Source of the DNA: Nocardia uniformis NBRC 13702
Lineage (GTDB): Bacteria; Actinomycetota; Actinomycetes; Mycobacteriales; Mycobacteriaceae
DNA length: 52,445 nt
Assembly (NCBI RefSeq): GCF_001613345.1
Contig: NZ_BDCE01000055.1
Coordinates: forward strand, 1 to 52,445
Direction: 5' to 3'
This document shows, in pieces, positions 26,366 to 33,786 of the stretch. Both the position numbers and the translations under genes were made by a program. The notes below the pieces were generated by a model. It ran no database searches. It was not told the DNA's origin and saw nothing but the letters and a program-made list of their open reading frames with translations. How positions within the stretch are numbered: position 1 is the stretch's first letter; the number at the start of each line of letters is the position of its first letter.

Positions 26366-26842
26366 CTACCAGCCGTACACCGAGAACTGGCGGTTGCCCG
26401 CAATATGATCGAGCGCGGTGCGACAGTAGTCGATCATGCAAGCGGGCAGCGCGTCGATCGGAAACCATTCCAGCGCACTGCATTTGTCAGGCTCGCGGTT
26501 ATCCGGCGTGCCGTCCCATGTGTCCACCAGGAAAAACAGCGCCATCCGGCCGCCCGAGGACGAATTGTGCATCACGTGTCCGAACTGCACATCTTCGGGC
26601 GCGATGCGAACGCCCACCTCCTCGACGGCCTCCCGGATGAGCGCAGCGACGACCGATTCATCGGCTTCGAGGTGGCCAGCGGGCAGGTGCCAGGCGCCAT
26701 CCTCGTAGCCGGTGTTCTGTCGCTGGCCGAACAGAATCTCGTCACCCCGGCGCAGCAACAGGTGCAAGTCGCCGGTCACCTTGTGACGCCGAGGCTTGGT
26801 CACCTGACTCGACTGAACTGCCGTATCCAAAGCAAACTCCAT
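26366..26842 (-). CDS. NUDIX hydrolase (second)
   Basis: 158 aa from the ATG at 26842 (a TTG at 26881 is also possible). The Nudix box GHLEADESVVAALIREAVEEVGV spans 56-78 with all catalytic residues. Preceding WHLPAG is typical. The later YCRTALDHIAGNRQFSVYGW closes the fold. It probably hydrolyses a nucleotide-sugar-type pyrophosphate. It is followed after four bases by the truncated PfkB gene and seems to survive from a lost sugar cluster. Confidence 0.75.
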   Translation of the reverse strand: MEFALDTAVQSSQVTKPRRHKVTGDLHLLLRRGDEILFGQRQNTGYEDGAWHLPAGHLEADESVVAALIREAVEEVGVRIAPEDVQFGHVMHNSSSGGRMALFFLVDTWDGTPDNREPDKCSALEWFPIDALPACMIDYCRTALDHIAGNRQFSVYGW

Positions 26843-26915
26843 TCGGGGGGTTGTTGTGCGATGAGCTGGACTGTTGCGCAAATCCTTGTCAAGCGCACCG
26901 AACCTAATGCGTACC

Positions 26916-26935
26916 GACGCATGCCGTTATGCGTC
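26916..26935. promoter_or_regulatory. Inverted repeat upstream of the NUDIX gene
   Basis: GACGCAT-gccgtt-ATGCGTC is a perfect 7-bp inverted repeat, with a further ATGCGT seven bases to the left. It sits 74 bases upstream of the NUDIX start, a reasonable operator position. No regulator is assigned. Confidence 0.35.
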
Positions 26936-27136
26936 GCAGGCATACCGCTGACCCGCAATACGGCATGGTCGGCGATGGTGCTGCACTCCACTCTCAAGCA
27001 GGACATCCGACCAAACCGAGCAGAGGAATGAGAGAGGCGCGGTGCCTAGTCCCCCGTAATGCTCAGGGCCGTCCGAGAAAGCGGGGAACTCAACGGACGG
27101 TTCGAAAGAATTGAATAACGACTGGATACAAGGAAA

Positions 27137-27322
27137 GTGATGCTACACAGGGTGATTCGCGTCCTCGTCTTCGTCGCCGCCGTGTTCTCGGCCATCATCC
27201 TGAATACCGGCTCCGCAGTTGCTGTCACCCCACAACGGTGCGAAGTCGTCGACGGACAGGTGGACTTCACCCTGCACCCACCGACCCCCACAAGGCTGTC
27301 TGCACCTGCAAGGGCGAACTAA
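27137..27322 (+). CDS. Small secreted protein, possibly frameshifted
   Basis: 61 codons from a GTG-ATG pair behind AAGGAAAG. The N-terminus is a signal peptide: LHRVIRVLVFVAAVFSAIIL then an AVA cleavage-type motif before VTPQRCEVVDGQ. The frame stops at 27322 with TRLSAPARAN. A second frame over the same DNA reads CTCKGELIYEHQSVC and then VSLRKGAGTPNTH with several further Cys, and joins smoothly if one base is lost or gained near 27290. So this may be a longer Cys-rich secreted protein broken by a frameshift. Confidence 0.45.
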   Translation: MMLHRVIRVLVFVAAVFSAIILNTGSAVAVTPQRCEVVDGQVDFTLHPPTPTRLSAPARAN

Positions 27323-27575
27323 TCTATGAACACCAGTCGGTGTGCGGACCTCACCTGGTCACCGTGAGTCTCCGCAAGGGGGCAGGTACCCCGAATACGC
27401 ACCGCTACAACGAGGCCAATCAACTCGCCCTGGACTGGCGGCGTTACAGCTACAGCCCTCTCTACCATTGCCGAGGCAACCGGCTCTACCCATCACTCCA
27501 AACCCGAGCCGAGCATCGCCTGTGCCTGACGATTCGCCCCCACCACGTCGATTTCCACCATGGAGGTAGCCCCCC

Positions 27576-28139
27576 TTGCCGCAGACTCCATTCGCTGAAC
27601 TCGATCACACCGCCCAGCTCGACCTGCTCGAACAACTGACCCGGACCGTACTGCACGAGCACTACGACATCGCCGGCCCCGCACCGACTTTCGAGGTGCA
27701 ACAGTTCGAGGACAACGCGGTCTGGAGGGTCCGGGCCGGCGACAGTTCCTATGTCGCCAGACTCTCGATCCGCGATGGCCGACCCGCCCACCAGCAGCGC
27801 AGCGAAATGCGATGGCTCGAAAGCCTCGCCGCCAGTGGACAAGTCGCAGTCCCTGAACCCGTCACCACCACCATCGGACACTACGTCGTCCCCATTGAGG
27901 TCCCAGGCCACGACCAGCCGGCCACCCTCGCTGTCCTGCGCTGGCTGCACGGCACCGCCGAGCCGCCCTACCGTCAACCCGGCGTCGCGGCCGACATGGG
28001 GGCAGCGACCGCCGCACTGCACAAACGATCCTCCGCCACGGGATTGCGGTATCGAAAGGTTCTTGTTGCCCCAGCCAAGCTCGCTCTCAGAATGAGAAGC
28101 GGTAGTTCTCAGCTCGATAGCATGTTGTCCGGGAAGTGA
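27576..28139 (+). CDS. Truncated phosphotransferase-family protein (APH fold)
   Basis: 187 aa; TTG start after GGAGG at 27562-27566. FEDNAVWRVRAGDSSYVARLS and RSEMRWLESLAASGQVAVPEP match the N-terminal lobe of aminoglycoside-type phosphotransferases, with the ATP-binding Lys replaced by the 'YVARLS' Arg. At about residue 158 (LHKRSSATGLRY) the family sequence ends and an unrelated tail follows; the catalytic HGDxxxxN loop is missing. So the gene has lost its C-terminal half by fusion or deletion next to the NACHT gene. It is probably inactive. Confidence 0.55.
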   Translation: MPQTPFAELDHTAQLDLLEQLTRTVLHEHYDIAGPAPTFEVQQFEDNAVWRVRAGDSSYVARLSIRDGRPAHQQRSEMRWLESLAASGQVAVPEPVTTTIGHYVVPIEVPGHDQPATLAVLRWLHGTAEPPYRQPGVAADMGAATAALHKRSSATGLRYRKVLVAPAKLALRMRSGSSQLDSMLSGK

Positions 28140-28219
28140 GCGCGTACTCCGAACTCCCCTTGGGTCCAGCCGATTTCACTCGCCGAAGGTTGCATCGTCG
28201 TGCTTCGGGAAAGTGCAGA

Positions 28220-30250
28220 ATGAGGGGACAATCCGAGCGATTCTTGGTCCGCGCGGGCGGTCTGGCATCTGTTGTGAAGGGGGGAGTGGTGGCAGGCGCG
28301 GATATTGCTGTTGCGGGGAGGGTCGCGGCGGGTCCGGCGATGAAGGGGTCGGCGTGGCTGTGGCGCAGGCTGCGGCCGGAAACGACGCGGGCGGCGCTCG
28401 ATGCCCATGCGGACGAGCTAGCCGAGCTTGTCGAGCGTGTAGAGACTCGTCGTCTGACTGAGTTGGGTGTGGTGCGTGGCGAGCAAATCGACGTGTCGTG
28501 GACCGAGCAGGTACGGACCCGCGAGCGTATGCGCACGCGGACGGGTTCGCTGAGCGAGTTATGCGGCTATTACGGTGATCTCGATACTGGCCGCCTCGTT
28601 GTACTGGGTGCCGCGGGTTCCGGCAAAACTGTGATTGCAATGTGGCTGCTACTGGATTTGCTCGCCAAGCGGAAGGATACGCAACAGCGAAGCCCAGTGC
28701 CGGTGCGGATGAACGTCGCGAGCTGGGATCCGGAATCGGTTGGCTTCGCGCGCTGGGTGAGTTCTCAGTTGGTGACCCACTACTCGGTGAATCGGCGTGT
28801 GGCTGAGCAACTGGTGGAGTCGGGCCGGATCCTTCCAGTGCTCGATGGTCTGGACGAAATGACGGACGGCGGATCACATCGACGGCCCCGGTGCGCGCTG
28901 GACAGGTTGAACGAGCCTGAGTGGCGCGGGCGGCCGGTGGTGCTGACCTGTCGCGATGACGCATACCGTGCGATGCGGGACCTTGGCGCGAATTCCGGGC
29001 TGCGCTCGGCGGCGGCAGTGACTATGCGCCGACTCAGCCCGTCGACCGTGAACGCATACTTGTCCTTCTGTCGGGATGCGGCTGGCATCGATGCGGACGC
29101 TTGGAATCCCGTCACTGAGTGGTTGGGCAACCGGCGGTTACAGGTCCTCGCCGATGCGTTGTCGACGCCGTGGGTACTAAGTCTTGCGGTGGCGTACTTG
29201 ACGGAGAAGGGCGAACAGGGGGCCTTGCGTCTGGTTGCTGCGGCCAGCGGAGACGAACTGCGGGAGGTCTTGCTTGCGTCGCTGGTGCCGGCTGCGGCCG
29301 CGACCCAGTCGACCGGGGCGCACGGACAACGAAAATATACTGCGGGCCAGGTTCAGACGTGGTTGGCGATGCTGGCACTACACATGGCCACAAGGGCCTC
29401 TCGTGGCTGCGGCGGAACTGATATCGCGCTGAACGATCTGTGGGAACTGGCGGCCCGAAGGAGCCGCCTTCTGCACGCGATCGTGGCAATCGTTGCCGGT
29501 ATGGTCGCGGGCACTGTGTTCGTGAGCCCCTTGACTGTTCCGCTCGGTTCGCCATCGGTACGGCTCTGGGGAACCCTGGTGATATCGGTGGCCTTGGGTT
29601 CGTTGTTCGGCCTGCTGACGAGCAATAGGCCACGGCGAATGATCTGGAGGTTCACGAGCGTGGGTGCCCGCAGGCGGTGGCTGAAAGCCTTCCGTCGGGG
29701 ATGCGTTGTGTTGGTATCGCTCCTGGTCCCTTTCGTGCTCGTTTGTGTTTTGGTATATCGCCTCGATCAAGAGTCAGTGTGGCAAGTGAGTCGAACGTAC
29801 GCAGTCTTTGGCCTGGGGTTCGGGCTGCCGTTGGCAGTGGGGGTTGTCCTGATTACGGGTCTGACCGCCCATGCGGAGCCACAAGCAAACGAGCGTAGGG
29901 TTATTCGCGACGACGCTGTCGCCGGAATAGCCATTGCGGCGATGGTAACCGTGTTGGCAGTCCTTACCCACGCCATGGTTGTTCCCACTACCCAGTTGTC
30001 GCTACTCATCAAATTGGCTGAACTCGCTGTTTTCAATTTGATCGGCGGTGTTGCCCTTGCAATGTTGGTTTCCAGGGCTGCCGTTCGGTACGCATGTGCC
30101 CGAATCTTCTTCGTCTTCACACCACGCTTCCCTGCCAGGCCCATACAGTTTCTGGAGTGGGCGCGCAGTACTGGTCTGTTGAGAGTGACTGGTGCCGCAT
30201 ATCAATTCCGGCACCAGACATTCGGCGATTGGCTTCGCTCGACGAGCTAG
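28220..30250 (+). CDS. Membrane NACHT-family NTPase
   Basis: 676 aa from the ATG at 28220 (GGGAAAG before it); a GTG at 28136 would overlap the phosphotransferase stop. Walker A GAAGSGKT is at 130-137 and Walker B LPVLDGLDEM at 205-214, with the small residue after the acidic pair typical of NACHT. VVLTCRDD and a winged-helix-like region follow. From about residue 425 there are six hydrophobic helices, then a short C-terminus ending YQFRHQTFGDWLRS, a usual ending for actinobacterial NACHT proteins. NACHT and other STAND NTPases act as signal-driven switches; several bacterial ones protect from phage by killing the cell. The membrane part could be the effector. Sensor unknown. Confidence 0.75.
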   Translation: MRGQSERFLVRAGGLASVVKGGVVAGADIAVAGRVAAGPAMKGSAWLWRRLRPETTRAALDAHADELAELVERVETRRLTELGVVRGEQIDVSWTEQVRTRERMRTRTGSLSELCGYYGDLDTGRLVVLGAAGSGKTVIAMWLLLDLLAKRKDTQQRSPVPVRMNVASWDPESVGFARWVSSQLVTHYSVNRRVAEQLVESGRILPVLDGLDEMTDGGSHRRPRCALDRLNEPEWRGRPVVLTCRDDAYRAMRDLGANSGLRSAAAVTMRRLSPSTVNAYLSFCRDAAGIDADAWNPVTEWLGNRRLQVLADALSTPWVLSLAVAYLTEKGEQGALRLVAAASGDELREVLLASLVPAAAATQSTGAHGQRKYTAGQVQTWLAMLALHMATRASRGCGGTDIALNDLWELAARRSRLLHAIVAIVAGMVAGTVFVSPLTVPLGSPSVRLWGTLVISVALGSLFGLLTSNRPRRMIWRFTSVGARRRWLKAFRRGCVVLVSLLVPFVLVCVLVYRLDQESVWQVSRTYAVFGLGFGLPLAVGVVLITGLTAHAEPQANERRVIRDDAVAGIAIAAMVTVLAVLTHAMVVPTTQLSLLIKLAELAVFNLIGGVALAMLVSRAAVRYACARIFFVFTPRFPARPIQFLEWARSTGLLRVTGAAYQFRHQTFGDWLRSTS

Positions 30251-30592
30251 TGGTCGTCGGTGCGGCGGCCGCCACCAAGTCGACTTGCCAGGCATGACAA
30301 TCGGCGCGATCAGGGTCAGCGGCGGCCACGGAATAGCCGTTGCACACCCCCACGCGCTGCCGCGTGGATCTTTAGAAGCAGAATCTCGGCGGGTTTGCTC
30401 ATCTCGAGGTCCTTCACGTTCGCGGACATGGATAGAACCGCGCCTGTCGCAGGATCCTTGACCAGGTGTTGCAAACCGCTTACGCAGCCGGATCGGCTTC
30501 GCTGATCACACCGGCTCCCCGAGATGAGCCGCGGATCAGTGGATAGGATTTCGGCCGGTAGATGATCGTGATCGACGAGATGGGGTGGGGCG

Positions 30593-30889
30593 TTGTCGGT
30601 CAACTCCGCTGACGTCGAACGAGACCGGTTGCGTGTCAGGGGCTTTCCCGCACTCGGCGTCGGCGCATTCTATGCCCGCCAGTGGGATGTCTACCACGAC
30701 ACCGTCCTGCTCGCGCCCGAGCTGCATCGCGCGAGAAAGAGTCGGCCGGCGGTCGAGAGTGAGACCGCCGCCCTGCGACAAATACCGTTGGGCCACACCA
30801 GAACTCACATGCTGGAGCCCCAGTTGATGCACCTCGACGCCACTATCTCGACCCACCTCGCCGAGCACGATCACGGCCAGACGTCCTGA
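30593..30889 (+). CDS. Hypothetical protein or gene fragment
   Basis: 98 codons with a TTG start and no clear ribosome binding site. Third positions are GC-rich over most of the length, which supports coding. RLRVRGFPALGVGAFYARQW and HTRTHMLEPQLMHLD are the most protein-like parts. No family recognised. It may be a fragment of a larger decayed gene. Confidence 0.3.
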   Translation: MSVNSADVERDRLRVRGFPALGVGAFYARQWDVYHDTVLLAPELHRARKSRPAVESETAALRQIPLGHTRTHMLEPQLMHLDATISTHLAEHDHGQTS

Positions 30890-31242
30890 AACCCCGGTCC
30901 CACGATACTGACTCGCGGTCCGAATCCGCTCGGCGGAGGGTCTTGGTGCGTCGTCACCCCGGGCGCTTCAAACGGCTCATAGATGGATCATTGCTGGGTC
31001 GCGAGGCTGTTTGGAGTCATGGAGTTCACCCGGCGCAAGGACCGGCTTTGATAGGACCAAAGTCGCTTCCTGTCAGAGGATTCCAGCCAAACTGTCGGCC
31101 GCATCGACGACCGACCGAGTGCTTGGGTGGACCGTCGGAGAGAGATATTGGATGAATCATCTGATGCAATACGCAACAGGCAACCCTACATATATTATCG
31201 ACATCTATATCAGCTTGCCTGACAACAACATTCGGACACTTG

Positions 31243-31303
31243 CCGAAACTCCGTCCCGCAACGCCAGTCGCGTCCGACTGGCGTTGTGCGGAACGAGTTT
31301 CGG
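31243..31303. repeat. Long imperfect hairpin
   Basis: The arms share CCGAAACTC at the base and AACGCCAGTCG/CGACTGGCGTT next to a 4-base loop (CGTC, 31271-31274), with a partly paired middle of 8 against 9 bases. No T run follows on either strand, so it is not an ordinary terminator. A smaller pair CAGGCAA (31177-31183) and TTGCCTG (31215-31221) flanks an AT-rich segment just to the left. Confidence 0.65.
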
Positions 31304-32134
31304 TACTCCCCCGTCAGACCTTCGGCGGAGGAACGATAAATGGCCGTCGGGAACATGAGGCCCTCACCCTTCCTCTATTTGCCACTGTGACGCAATTGGG
31401 GAACCAGGTTCTCACCGGTCTGCCGCCTACTGTGGCCAGTCTGTGACCAGGTTTCCGTTTAGGCGCATTAGCCCTGCACGCTCGCCGAGGTGACGGTCGA
31501 TGCCCACACTCGGGACAACCAGATGATCGGGAGACATTCGGCCGCAACGCCTTCACGTTGTTCTGAGCCGTGGCGGTTGACCCTCTCCGGATAAATCCAG
31601 GTGGAGGATGACGTTTCACCGGGCTCCGCCGCCACCTCATTCTCTTCTACTATTGCCCGCGGGACCCAGCCAGGAGCACGCGGTCGAGCTTTGAGCCGCG
31701 ATGGACCCGTGCCCCGAACATCTTTCGGCCCCAGGCACAGACCCGGACAGCGCGTCCATGGCTAAAGACCTACGAGCCTGTCAGCTCCGACCGCCAACTC
31801 TCAAGCTCCTCACAGAGGTTGCGTAGGACACCCGAGGGACCCGCGCGCAGGAGCCAGGACACAGGCTAATCGCCTCGTCCACCACGAGAACCGCCCGCTC
31901 GGCCTAGTCGGCGTGCACGAGAGGATCAGCGCATGATTACGCAGCTGCCCAGCAAGATCGCCCAGCTGAGGCAGCGCCCCTGACTCTGCCAGTTGCCTAC
32001 TAAGGCCAGCATGGCCGGCACCGGCGGGCAAATGGTCGCGGGCGTCGAGTCGAGCTCGACAGCGACACCGACCCAGATACCAGTGTGTTGCTTTCGATCA
32101 AGGCTCCAAAGCTCTGCGTCGAGGCATTAAGCCG

Positions 32135-32677
32135 CTAGTTAGACAGTTCGAAGAAGTCAGGTGGAAGGCGGTCTCCGTGCTTGATTCCAAGCTGTTGCAT
32201 CTTCCATTTCAACCTTGCCGCCAGCCCGACATGGACTTCCATCGAAACCGGCTTGCTACTCAAGTCGTCACGATCCCCACCGAGGAACTCGTACCGAACA
32301 GGGGGGACACAGGCGCCTGGCACTAATTCCTTGACATGGTGATTAGTTCGCCACCTATCAAATCCCACGACATCCACGGCATCCGCTATCTGACCGCCAG
32401 GGACAGCCGATACTACATTCTCAAATGTGGTCAGTGACTCACATCGCATACTAGTAGCGTCGAAAATCTCTACAGTAGATCCGGCTTGATCGCTCGCTTC
32501 TCGATCGGGCAGTAGGTACTGAACACCGCGCCAATCACCAGCGAAGCAATATACATCCGGGCGCCCGAGTATACTTCCCACCAATTTAGACATCCGTTCC
32601 TCAAACGGGTGATCGTAAATTTGAAATACACCCCTACGAACCATCACAAAGGCATCGCCGACAATACTTTCCGACAC
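32135..32677 (-). CDS. Hypothetical protein, possible immunity partner of the HNH protein
   Basis: 180 aa, 20 bases after the HNH gene on the same strand. It is acidic and mixed alpha/beta (IVGDAFVMVRRGVFQIYDHP, DVYCFAGDWRGVQYLLP). No signal peptide or membrane helix. The DNA is more AT-rich than the flanks, a common trait of toxin and immunity genes. By position directly after a nuclease gene with a toxin-like layout it may be its immunity protein, but I do not recognise an immunity family. Confidence 0.5.
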   Translation of the reverse strand: MSESIVGDAFVMVRRGVFQIYDHPFEERMSKLVGSILGRPDVYCFAGDWRGVQYLLPDREASDQAGSTVEIFDATSMRCESLTTFENVVSAVPGGQIADAVDVVGFDRWRTNHHVKELVPGACVPPVRYEFLGGDRDDLSSKPVSMEVHVGLAARLKWKMQQLGIKHGDRLPPDFFELSN

Positions 32678-32697
32678 GAAATTCCCCCTTAGTCATC

Positions 32698-33786
32698 TTA
32701 CCGCTCGCGGTAAATTACTTTTAGAATCCTGTCACCGATTTCCAAGCCTTGTCGATCGATCGCTGCGGCGATGCGAGCACCAAGACTCGTATTCACTCTG
32801 GATGATAGCAGCTGAAGGTTCTCCATCGCATTATCACCACCGAGCTGAACGTCGATAATGTGGTCGATGTTGAATCCCTTTGGAACCAGTAAGTTCCCAC
32901 TCCTTCCTCTTTGCATGTCACCATCGAGCACTGCCAAGAATTCCTGCCTCAAGGCCGCAAATCCATCCCTAACAGGCTCGGATATTTCAAGACCGTCATT
33001 TATTGCGGCATCTAGCTCATATTCTGCCAGTTTTGCTGCTTCCTCTGTCCACTGCTCGGTCGTGTACTCCACTAACGGTGGTGCGATCTCAAGCACATGA
33101 CCATCGTGTGATTCTGATGCGCTTTCGGCATCTCCTGCTCCGGTTGCCACAACTGCTTGAACATCTTCTTCCGCAGCCTCAGTGTGTTGGCGTTCGACAG
33201 TTTCGATGCGGGTGGTCTTCGACATTTCGTTCGAACCACGTGGGCTTGAGTTCGCGATTCGGCTGCCTTGATCCAGGCCGGAATTTACCTGCATGCCTTG
33301 AAGGTTCGAATTACCGGTTTGTTCGATCGTTTCAGGGTCGGTCAGCCCCCCGCGTTCGTCGGATTCGATGTCCGTTGCGCCTGCTGAATCGATGCCCCGG
33401 ATGTGTTCGTTGGGTTCGTCGTCGCCCGACTCGGCGTTCTTGAGTGTCGTTAACTGCCCGAGTCTTGATTCGGTGATCGACGATGGGTCCGGGACTTCTG
33501 CGACTGCGTTGGTTTGCGAATCCGGTGTGGTGGTTGGGAGCGACTGATCATCGCTGACGGTGGAGTCCTGCCCACGCGTTGGGCTGTTTTCAATGGAAAT
33601 GGGGTCGGCGAGCCCGTTTTGCTCGCTGGGGGTGCCTTGGACGGATTGGTCATGCACCCCATCGATGACGTTTGGAACGCCTTGTGCCCCCGAGCCTGAT
33701 GCAGGTTCTATCATCGATGGTTCGCAGAGTTCCGATGTTACTCGGGGGTCGACCAATTGCGAGATTTCCGATGACCTGTCATTCAC
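32698..33786 (-). CDS. HNH nuclease with long disordered N-terminus
   Basis: 362 aa from a GTG at 33786 whose first bases overlap the HerA stop (GTGA); a start at 33825 is open but has no ribosome binding site. Residues 1-220 are low-complexity and rich in Ser, Glu, Asp, Thr and Gln, probably unstructured. The C-terminus has FNIDHIIDVQLGG (about 305-317) and NLQLLSSRVN, matching the DH...N pattern of HNH nucleases. Such a layout suits either the effector of a defence system or a secreted polymorphic toxin. Translation is tied to the HerA-like ATPase, as nucleases often are in HerA systems. The gene is AT-richer than the genes to its right. Confidence 0.7.
   Translation of the reverse strand: MNDRSSEISQLVDPRVTSELCEPSMIEPASGSGAQGVPNVIDGVHDQSVQGTPSEQNGLADPISIENSPTRGQDSTVSDDQSLPTTTPDSQTNAVAEVPDPSSITESRLGQLTTLKNAESGDDEPNEHIRGIDSAGATDIESDERGGLTDPETIEQTGNSNLQGMQVNSGLDQGSRIANSSPRGSNEMSKTTRIETVERQHTEAAEEDVQAVVATGAGDAESASESHDGHVLEIAPPLVEYTTEQWTEEAAKLAEYELDAAINDGLEISEPVRDGFAALRQEFLAVLDGDMQRGRSGNLLVPKGFNIDHIIDVQLGGDNAMENLQLLSSRVNTSLGARIAAAIDRQGLEIGDRILKVIYRER

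Larger units (their letters stand above)
30251..32134. other. 1.9 kb gene-poor region
   Basis: The only candidates are a 98-codon frame at 30593-30889, a 28-codon - strand frame at 30316-30402 with GAAGGA before its ATG, and a long hairpin at 31243-31303. From 31140 to 31240 the DNA is AT-rich for this genome. From 31300 to 32134 I find no frame with a good start and codon pattern; weak Cys-containing frames there may be decayed transposon DNA. Confidence 0.5.

Noticed and set aside
30316..30402. 28-codon - strand frame with GAAGGA before its ATG
   Set aside because: Only the ribosome binding site supports it; composition is basic and no context suggests a gene.
31243..31303. Integron attC site
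   Set aside because: The ends do not match the RYYYAAC/GTTRRRY core sites and no integrase or cassette array is present.
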